From Phellopilus nigrolimitatus (taxonomy: Eukaryota; Basidiomycota; Agaricomycetes; Hymenochaetales; Hymenochaetaceae): a stretch of 64,000 bases of DNA. The stretch covers positions 124,001-188,000 of the forward strand of contig JAJOHG010000014.1 of assembly GCA_021029095.1 (NCBI GenBank), in the 5' to 3' direction. Position numbers and translations under genes: made by a program. Position 1 is the first letter of the stretch, and the number at the start of each line of letters is the position of its first letter. Shown in pieces: positions 56,319 to 64,000 of the stretch. The notes beneath the pieces were generated by a model. The model did not search any database and was not told the DNA's origin. It worked only from the letters and a program-made list of their open reading frames with translations.

Positions 56319-56543
56319 TTATACAACATTAAAAGCAGCATAAGTTTTGTCGAAAATATATAGCTCCTTCATCTGGACAATGTTGATGCTCAGAACAGGT
56401 ATAACGGTCTCGTCGACATCGAGACACCCGTCCTGCTTGCAGGCCTTCGGACCCGCAGCCCCAACGAGGTCAGGATTGAGCATATAGAACTTCTCACCGG
56501 TCGGAAGTGTCTGAGAGATGGCCAGTGGTTGCAGCTGATTCAT
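56319..56543 (-). other. Open frame of 74 codons, possible gene fragment
   Basis: From ATG 56543 the frame reads MNQLQPLAISQTLPTGEKFY, then VDETVIPVLSINIVQMKELY and a hydrophobic end. Upstream in the same direction, GLFNVDSPSCHQLGFLA in another frame may belong to it. I recognise no family; perhaps a remnant or an unresolved terminal exon. Confidence 0.25.
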
Positions 56544-56865
56544 GAAATCGTCGGGCTTGTTGAGAAAGCCCTACTTCATGTTGGGAGTTCGAGAGGCGGT
56601 CGTCCCGGTTGTGATTCTGGTAGACGCTATAGCGAGGAAGCCAAGCTGGTGACAAGAGGGCGAGTCGACATTGAAGAGTCCAGACCGGAGCATGTTCACG
56701 GCAAACGTCTCTAATGGGAAATACAATGTACTGAGTCAGAAGTTCAAACGCAGGATGTCGTGAGAGCAGGAGAATTGCCCCAGGCCGTCAAGAATAAACC
56801 AGCTCCAATTCTCCGTTATATCATGCAGAACTACACTCTTCCCCCAATAGCACCCAGGTGAGTGA

Positions 56866-57792
56866 TCATACTGCTGTACCAATGGGCTTTACGCCCCTAG
56901 CGATGAACACATTCAACTCCCTTTCAGGGGTGGCGACGTGCACACAAGGGTGGTAATAGAAGTCCTGGAGCCCCGCGGTGTCGAAGACCGCATGGATGGA
57001 AGGCTCAGCGATGCCGTTCTCGTGCGCAATGGCGTGCGCAAGCTCAGGCTTGCCCATAGAGGCATCTGGAGCGCCAGACTCAGTGAAATCGGCGACGAGG
57101 AGCGCACCGCAGGGCTTGAGGAAGGCCGCAATTGTACACGTCACGGCTTCGATGGACGAGAAGTGGTGGTAGGCCAACGTGCACTGCGGGATATCGGTCA
57201 GGGACGCAGAAAGAAAGGAAGAAGCATAACTTCATGAGCGGACGTACCACGGCAACGTCGAACTTCTGTCCTCCCAGCTCGCCCTCTGCGCCCGTGAGCT
57301 CAAGACAGACAGCGCGAATCTTGTCTGGAGAGACTCCCTGGTTCGCGAACCGAAGGTTGTACTGATCGACCATGCCCTGGCTGATATCGACGCCGACGAT
57401 CTGCTTCGCGTGCGGCGCGAGCGCGGCGCTGACGAGGCCTGGGTTCAGCACGTCCGTCTTCAGCACACGCGAATTAAGCAAGAAACGAGACCGAAGGAAA
57501 CTCGCTCACCCGTCCCGCATGCGAACTCGAGCACCGTCGTCTGCTCCGCGTCGAACGCGTGCGCCCTCAGGATCGCGTCGGCGATCTTGCCGGTGAGCTC
57601 CCGCGCGTACGGGATGTCATCGTACGCGTGCGCCATCTTGTCGAAGTGCGCGCGGTTGGCGTCGAAGTGCGCGCGGTTGGCGTCGGAGTGGGCGTCCGCG
57701 CCGTGGTGGTGGTCCTCATGGTTGCGTCCGTGGGCGTGGTGGATCGCATGAGACTCGGTCGCGCGGTGTTCGTGGCGTCCGGTGGAAGACAT
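56866..57792 (-). CDS. Class I SAM-dependent methyltransferase, 263 aa
   Basis: Three exons, 57792-57510, 57438-57248 and 57183-56866, in phase. SAM motif I is VLEFACGTG joined by splicing to LVSAALAPHAKQIVGVDIS (motif II Asp). Motif IV is FDVAV / CTLAYHHF, then LKPCGALLVADF. Fold and length fit Methyltransf_11/25-type small-molecule methyltransferases of the cytosol. The N-terminal 55 residues are unusual: His-rich (HHAHGRNHEDHHHG), followed by a seven-residue repeat (HSDANRA, HFDANRA, HFDK). The family normally starts near HFDKMAHAYDD, so this His-rich segment is an addition, possibly metal-binding. The substrate is unknown. No cluster partners are adjacent. Confidence 0.88.
57638..57700. 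repeat. 21-bp tandem repeat within the methyltransferase gene
   Basis: The unit GCGCGGTTGGCGTCGAAGTGC occurs about 2.5 times in frame, giving the repeated (H)FDANRA heptad of the methyltransferase N-terminus. Confidence 0.75.
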
Positions 57793-58371
57793 CGTAAAGA
57801 ATGTTTTGAGAAGACATATGCAGATTTTGAGCTATATAGTCCCGAGGACTTGTGAGCATTGATCTTGATGACCGCTGAACATTGAGCGGTACTCGATACA
57901 CGGTCAGATGAGAGAGATGCCTCGACGGATCGGACAGAGCACCCATCCTTCTTACATAATCCGTTATTTTCTGGTACATACTACTACGGTTACATGGTTC
58001 TAGGACAAGTAGACGAGCTTGCCATCATCCGATTCAAAATTGGAGCGCTTGAAAAACTCTCGGTGAAAATGATGATTTGGTCACATATTCCAAGATTCGA
58101 AGATAAATAGCAGTGCGACGTGGGAAAATACTGTTGTGGTTGCAGATACTTAACTGTTACCGAAAGTCCTTCACTAAGCTTGACACCTCAAATTCTTTGT
58201 TGATTTACTTGAACGCTTTGACCGCAAACAATCAGCTTTCCAGTGTCAGCTAGCCCTGCGCCCATTTCTGTGGCTTGGACTCGGACAAACAATACACAAA
58301 TAGATGTTAGTGGCTGAGATCGGCACTTGTGCTTATATGATCTCCGCGAAGTACTCTCAGTTCAAACGACC
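57793..58371. other. Divergent promoter region
   Basis: Spacer between the methyltransferase (minus) and F-box gene (plus) starts. A TATA-like GCTATATAG lies at about 57831 for the methyltransferase. A weak half match to the GGACAAA palindrome is at 58280. Nothing else is supported. Confidence 0.4.
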
Positions 58372-59904
58372 ATGGCTTCGCCCGCGACACAACCGTCATG
58401 CAAAACCTCCTTGCTCTCATTTCCCGATGAGATATTGCTCAAAATATTTTCTGAGTTCTCCTTTCCAAACCAGGCTACCGACGACTATGAACGTGTCCGA
58501 CTGCCGTGGAATTCTTTCCTCGTGGATCGCCATCGCCGCGATAAAGCCAACAGCAGCGACATACATACCCGACATTCACTTGCTCGAGTCTCGAGGCTGT
58601 TTCATGCTTTGATGAAAGAGCTTCTTTATGGATTCGTATGCATCCGCAATATTCGCAATTTGTGCGCGCTCAGAAATGCGCTCGCGAATTCGTCTGCTTT
58701 GGCCGGCAACTTGGCACGACACACGCGGAGGATGGATATAATGCTCATAGACGAGCCCGAATCATCCTCAGACTGGCATACGCGGAATCCTGACGCACGA
58801 CCTAAAGCAGAACTTTCGTCCCGCTCGAGGGTAACATCCTTCTATACGGTGGCCGAAGCCATCCTCCGTCATTGTTCCAGCTTGACGCACCTCGGTGTCT
58901 GCATGCTTTTTGAGCCAACAGATGAAAAAGGACATCTCTTTGGCAGCACGTTAACAGCATTGTGTCCCTCCCTTCAAGTATTGAACTGGCGCTTCGCATC
59001 AAAGATCAGGCTCGCGCCTTTGCTGCGTAACCTCGCGGGAGAGCTTCGGGTTTTGGAGGTTTCAAATGTCGCAATCTTCTGCGACGCGACCGAAATTGGC
59101 GTCGCAGAGATGCCTCACCTCCATACGCTCAAGGGCGCAATCGACATACTTCTACCTGCTCTGAACGGCGTGCGCCTGCCTTCATTGACCACTTTTATCG
59201 CAGAGTTGCATACATCTAAGGGATATTCGGATTCGAATCTTGCAGAGTTGGCCGACGAGTTCTTCGAGAAATACGGACATCAAATAAATACGTATGTCAG
59301 CTGCACAAATAAGATATTGGTGGACCTGACCACGATGCCGAACCTTCGCGAGCTCGCGTTTCACGCGCTCGATAAACGAATCCTGTCTACGCAGAGATCC
59401 GCCATGCTGGACCTGGCACGAATTGGTATTCTACGCATTCAAGCCCAAGAAAACTTGGACTCAAATATTGTTCGAATCTGTGAGGAGATCCTCGATGACT
59501 ATGATACAGCCTTCCCGGCTTTGAAGACCGTGCAGCTCCTTGATATGGCTCACTCTACGAACTTGCGACGAGGCTGGTCAATATGCGGCGCGGTTGAGGA
59601 TAGATTTCAGGCAGCTGGAATAGAGTTCCTCGATTACCGTGGAAACTCCATTGAATCTATTTGCCTTGAGCATACTTATAAAAGCTCTGGCGCGACCGAA
59701 AGCAACACCGAGGAATCCCCGTACGTTATGACACGCCGTGGCTTAGCTGGAGGAGCATCTCCTCGCAGGTCGGTTCGCAGTCGGCAGATCGGAATAACAC
59801 GAAATTTGCCTGGAGTTGGACATGCACAAGGAAATATGCCCATTGCGTCGAATATCTGCGGACCTGAGCAGAGCTTCCACTTCAAGATGAAGCTTATGGA
59901 GTGA
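58372..59904 (+). CDS. F-box protein with long C-terminal region, 510 aa, single exon
   Basis: ATG 58372 (MASPATQPSCKTSLLSFPDE) is chosen over an upstream extension that has no ATG. The F-box LLSFPDEILLKIFSEFSF at about residues 14-31 is followed by SLARVSRLFHALMKELLYGF, the usual post-F-box pattern. The remainder shows irregular leucine-rich spacing (SLTHLGVCML, LCPSLQVLNWR, MPHLHTLKGAI, MPNLRELAFHAL) at 25-30 residue steps, fitting a degenerate LRR substrate-binding domain of an SCF ubiquitin ligase. No introns or lesions are seen. Such genes are numerous and fast-evolving in Agaricomycetes, so the target cannot be predicted. Confidence 0.85.
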   Translation: MASPATQPSCKTSLLSFPDEILLKIFSEFSFPNQATDDYERVRLPWNSFLVDRHRRDKANSSDIHTRHSLARVSRLFHALMKELLYGFVCIRNIRNLCALRNALANSSALAGNLARHTRRMDIMLIDEPESSSDWHTRNPDARPKAELSSRSRVTSFYTVAEAILRHCSSLTHLGVCMLFEPTDEKGHLFGSTLTALCPSLQVLNWRFASKIRLAPLLRNLAGELRVLEVSNVAIFCDATEIGVAEMPHLHTLKGAIDILLPALNGVRLPSLTTFIAELHTSKGYSDSNLAELADEFFEKYGHQINTYVSCTNKILVDLTTMPNLRELAFHALDKRILSTQRSAMLDLARIGILRIQAQENLDSNIVRICEEILDDYDTAFPALKTVQLLDMAHSTNLRRGWSICGAVEDRFQAAGIEFLDYRGNSIESICLEHTYKSSGATESNTEESPYVMTRRGLAGGASPRRSVRSRQIGITRNLPGVGHAQGNMPIASNICGPEQSFHFKMKLME

Positions 59905-62900
59905 GAGTCAGTGCTGCAATCTACATGTATGAAGTGTTCTTTGTTATTTTTAAACCTCAACGAGTGCGGGCGATTCTGATGACTTTCGGCCACAACAGAT
60001 ATATCTTCTAAATCTCACGAGAAAGGCGATATCCGTCGAAAAACAACAAAGTCGTACGCTGACTGCGAGACTAGTATGAGGTCCAAGTAAATTATGAGGA
60101 GCGTATTCAGGGATTATACATGCTGAGAGCCGTCTATACATTATACATGTGCTTAATCACCATTCTAATCTATATAAAACATTCCACAAGAAAGCCCACA
60201 AGAGCGCGGAAACACATTCACGTAGGAAGAAATGGAGCTGAAGAGCAAGATGAACGTGATGATCTAGTAGGCGCATACAGAAAGCAAACATGATGGAGAC
60301 GAGGACGTATGACGCGCGGGATCGCTAGTGACGCGAATAGAGTATTTCAACTAGGAGCTGACTTCAGGCAGACAGCGCGAGCAATAGCAGCCTTTTGGCG
60401 GGATCCAAGAAGATAGTGATGAAGTATTGATGTGTGGGTAGCCTTGCGTGCTCAAGTCGTGTGCGGTGTTTCCGAATCATTATGTCATTGAAGCATTCTC
60501 ATCATGCTCGCCTGAGCAGGATCTCAAATTGAGAACATGTGTGGTTTTGGCCTAGGTAGATCTGCTATCTAGTGGGAAACCCGTCTGTCATTGCCTGGCT
60601 TCCAGGGTGCTTGTCACATACAGCGATTTGATTGAACTCTAGGCTAGACAGTTGAGTACAGTGTACAAAGGACAGCGAGATAAATGTTAGCATATGCGAA
60701 ACGGGAGAGCATTATCGTGATAGAATCAGCAGTCGTTTGACACATCTACATTTGAAAAGGGCCTCGAGATTATCTTGTACAGGCAGCTTCTTGGGCCATT
60801 AACCGATACATAATTCTATTGCCAGTAATTCAGTAATCAATCAGTGTGTATGACTGGCGAGCCTGACCGGCGCGACTGGGAGTCCGATCCTTACTTCCTT
60901 CGAAGGATCAACCGAAACGAGGAGCCTCACACCGTCGAGGCTAGGTTCAAATATCGGGTTCATTTTTCCAGAGAGCCATATCGAGACTCGGTATATCCGT
61001 TAACATTTTGCGCAGGTGGAAGCAAATGACGTCGAAGACCTCAGGAAAGAGAGCGGAATGGATGCCGCAGAGTTTGTTGGAGGGAATTTGCTTTCATATC
61101 ATTACTAGTAACGGACCCGTCGTGCTAGCTGGATTGACTTTGAATAAAGTGATTACTTGTCAGTGAAACACAGAAAGTCTGAGGAGCGCGGAGCTTACTG
61201 TTCCCTTTCGATGGAAGCTCTGCTTCTCCGCCATAAAACTCGCTCGATCAATGTTCAATACTCGGGACATAGGTTGAGCTAGTCCTTTTATCGTATCAAT
61301 GGTCCAGACGGACCGAACCGGACCGTTGGCCTTGAGTCGTGGGAATTGTAAGCCATATCTGTTTTATACATACATGTACACTACATCACATAAGCATACC
61401 TCGTCATACGTAAGTGCAGATCGGACTCTTCGCTCGAACTTTCGGAGCGAACGGGTTCCATTTTCTTTCCCAGAGTCCCTAGATTATGCGCAAGACCAAA
61501 CCTATGCGCACAATGATGAATAATGGAGTGAATGCCTATTGTCTCTGTCAGCTTTGTTCCTTGGGATAATATCAGGATTTCTAAGAGGATATAATTTCTC
61601 TCCAAGCCTTGAATTCGACGGTAGTGTGCAGCGTAACAACTGTATATAATCAATCCTTGAGAGATCACTGATTATAGATAGCGAGAAAGATGAAGACAAA
61701 CTTGCATGTTACCAATCTCAAAGAGGAACTTCGGTAGGGAAAGAGGAAGAGATGAAGGAAGAGAAAACTCAGTGTTTTGTTTGTTGCATATATCAAAAAG
61801 AACTCACAGGGAGAATGACGACTCGTCATTTACTACTCCACGCCATATACAGACTCCATATACGAGCAAAATTTTGAAAGATGTCCTGAAAATACGACCC
61901 CTCAGAAAGACAGAGAAAATCGGAAACAGGATGTACGCACCATAAGAGAATAACTAAACGACTTAACTTTCAAAGAAAGCGGAAAAGACGCGATCCAGTA
62001 TAGAAGTGTTCCAGTGGGAGTTCTTCTCCTCGGAGTCTCGATGAATGCCTCTACTAGCTGTCGGATAGAAGGGCCGATATGCGGTGCGGAGAGTACAATC
62101 AGGTTGGTACTCGTCGCGGGAAGCGGCCTTCGACAATGAATTCAGAAAAGCAAATGTCAAACGTGTTGCTCAATGTGAGCAGCGAAATCGGAAGGACATT
62201 ACTAGCCACTGCTAATTTCCCGCGAATGTTTGCGAATCAAAGTAAATGCGCACGACACACAGCAGAACACTTCGACGCTCGATAAACCGGCCGTCCGCAC
62301 GTTCAATTTAATATCATTCTTACTTTGCGCCTGAGAAAGTTGTTAGATTTTAACTTCAAGGCCTGTTAAACATGAAAACCTACTATAAAACATAGCTGCG
62401 ATACATATTCCCATAAGATTGTACTCGTCCAAAGGCAAAATTTCAGCGAAGACATCTGCGGCGGCCATTTCTAAGACGATCGAAGACTGCGGGTTTTTAA
62501 TCGTGCTAGAAGACACGATCATGAGTCGTCTAGGTTTACTTATGCATAGGACACGTGGTATCAGATGGGTGAGCACAGTGCAACATAGGTTCGAGATCAT
62601 TGTCACCCCGACAGAAACTGCGGGATGAGACGAGCCCGGTTCTTGTTGGTTCAAAGCTCGAAATTTCTAACAAAAAGGAGTGGGAAAACGGTTCATCTTG
62701 AATTGGAATTAGAAGCGATCAAAAGGGTTCAGAATCGAGTATATGGATAACGTTCAACAGACGATATCGCAAGCATAGCGCACAGACTTCATGGATGGTA
62801 AGAGAGAAGTCAGCTCCGGAGAATATCACTACATCATAATGGTGGAAGCACCGGCTAGCATGGTTTCCGAGCAATTCAGATCAGCTGAAGTCATTGATCG

Positions 62901-64000
62901 TTTTGCAGCTTAAAGTTTAGACGGTTGCGTCTAGGGTAAACCTTGTGTAAGACACCTAGAACTGAAGTCTGAGCCACAATCGGGAACAATCCTTGTAAAT
63001 ATCCATTTTCTCTAAGTTCCAAACGAAGCTTGATTGGTGATAATGCGCATCGAAATTAGTCGAAACGGCGGAGCCGATGCGATCGGAAATGTAGAACTCA
63101 CGCGTATAAATAGTTGCACTCCTGACAACATCTCAGCAATCGCGCAATTAATTAATATACACGAAAAGAGAACAACTTACATATATTCTCAAACGACCAC
63201 CCAAACCGCGCTCTCGAGCTTCTCAGGGTACGGCTCCGTGAACACGCGCATGTCGGTCCAGACACAAGCGAGCTCACTTCGCCCTCCACCCCGTGTGCCT
63301 CCTGAACTTCGAAGCGCTTGGAATTATTGTGCTTCTGTACGGCAGCGCTCTGGCAGAAGAGAATCAGTACCTGAAAGATTGTGCGGAGCAAATGTTTGGG
63401 CGCGGCGTAGTGCGTTCCCTTGTTATTGGTCTCTAGATTTCCGGTGAGAGCACAGACCGGCTGTTGCGAGTAGCGGAAAGCAGTGAGGACTTCGAGTTCT
63501 GGATGCATGCCTTCTCGATCCGCGACGCAGGTATCCCGGAAAAGTGACACCGATATCGTGAGGTCGATCTCCGAGATCGAAAGAAGCGCGAGGTTCGAAA
63601 CCTGGAGGTCCTGACTCAGTCTGCAGATGATGTCTGTTGGACGATAAGTGTGACGAAGAGAACCTCAGTCTTCCCTCTTCCCCTCTTTCGCCACTTCTTG
63701 GTCATGAAATCGAGCTTCAGTGCGATTGCGCGGGCTCGCATGACTGTCTCGCCTTCTCAAGCGTCTGGACTTGGATTCCCGCGCGGTGCAGACTCCGCAC
63801 GTTCTACGCGAGGCTACTCAGGAGGAAGAATGTGATATGATTGATTATGTGCGCTTCTGTCTTCCAAGAAAGGTCTGCTTGTTTGTCGACGTCCCAGGAA
63901 CTCCGCAAAGGCCTCAGTAAATGAAGGCCGAGAGAGATGGCACTTTGTTGATCTTCGTAGCTACCGGCGTGATGCAAACGTAAATGGGATAATGAAGAGG
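59905..64000. other. Intergenic, no confidently supported gene
   Basis: AT-richer sequence with short frames. A 59-codon frame from ATG 60850 to 61029 (MTGEPDRRDWESDPYFLRRI...) and minus-strand patches at 62343-62654 and 63152-63550 (including MHPELEVLTAFRYS, LRR-like in style) may be fragments, perhaps of F-box-type genes, but frames break and no domain can be named. The window edge cuts whatever follows 64000. Confidence 0.4.

Noticed and set aside
1..64000. CRISPR arrays, IS elements or retrotransposon polyproteins
   Set aside because: No spaced direct-repeat array, transposase or reverse transcriptase motif was seen on either strand.

Overview
The window reads as nuclear DNA of a filamentous basidiomycete, probably an Agaricomycete. 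Most genes are split by 50-100 nt introns with GTRNGT donors. TATA boxes sit upstream of several start codons. The gene set is typical of mushroom-forming or wood-decay fungi: an NRPS-like adenylate-forming reductase, cytochromes P450, an OPT transporter, F-box proteins, SET-domain proteins and a samB-type MYND protein. The species cannot be named from sequence alone.

Layout. (1) 0.4-5.5 kb: a large SNF2-family ATPase gene on the minus strand. It and the 0.9 kb upstream of it carry many copies of a short palindrome around GGACTTTGTCC, several inside introns. (2) 6.4-18.3 kb: a gene graveyard. I read broken copies of a phosphoketolase C-terminus, a Kin1-type protein kinase (frameshifts, altered catalytic residues), a samB/MUB1-like MYND protein (frameshift inside the finger), an aldo/keto reductase and Sec61 alpha. 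Only a short F-box gene at 15.4-16.1 kb looks open. (3) 20.5-23.6 kb: an intact 13-exon OPT oligopeptide transporter with an 8-nt microexon. (4) 25.2-28.5 kb: an HMG-box gene with a one-base lesion inside the box, then an intact Mcp1-like mitochondrial membrane protein. (5) 30.3-31.5 kb: an unrecognised gene, followed by two adjacent near-perfect palindromes. (6) 32.5-44.3 kb: a probable secondary-metabolite cluster of P450, NRPS-like A-T-R reductase, divergently transcribed second P450 and alpha/beta hydrolase. (7) 45.4-55.6 kb: three paralogous low-complexity proteins ending in farnesylation-type CaaX boxes (CIIM, CVIM, CVIM), interleaved with two paralogous SET-domain genes. I do not recognise the CaaX family, and it is the best candidate here for something undescribed. 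(8) 56.9-59.9 kb: a SAM methyltransferase with a His-rich N-terminus and a single-exon F-box protein. (9) 59.9-64 kb: no gene I can support.

The reductase, P450s and hydrolase plausibly act on one small molecule: activation, carrier tethering and reductive release, then oxidation and hydrolysis. The CaaX/SET block looks like a local duplication in which both families expanded together. Exon boundaries quoted to the base were checked for reading phase where stated; other splice models are approximate. No database search was possible.
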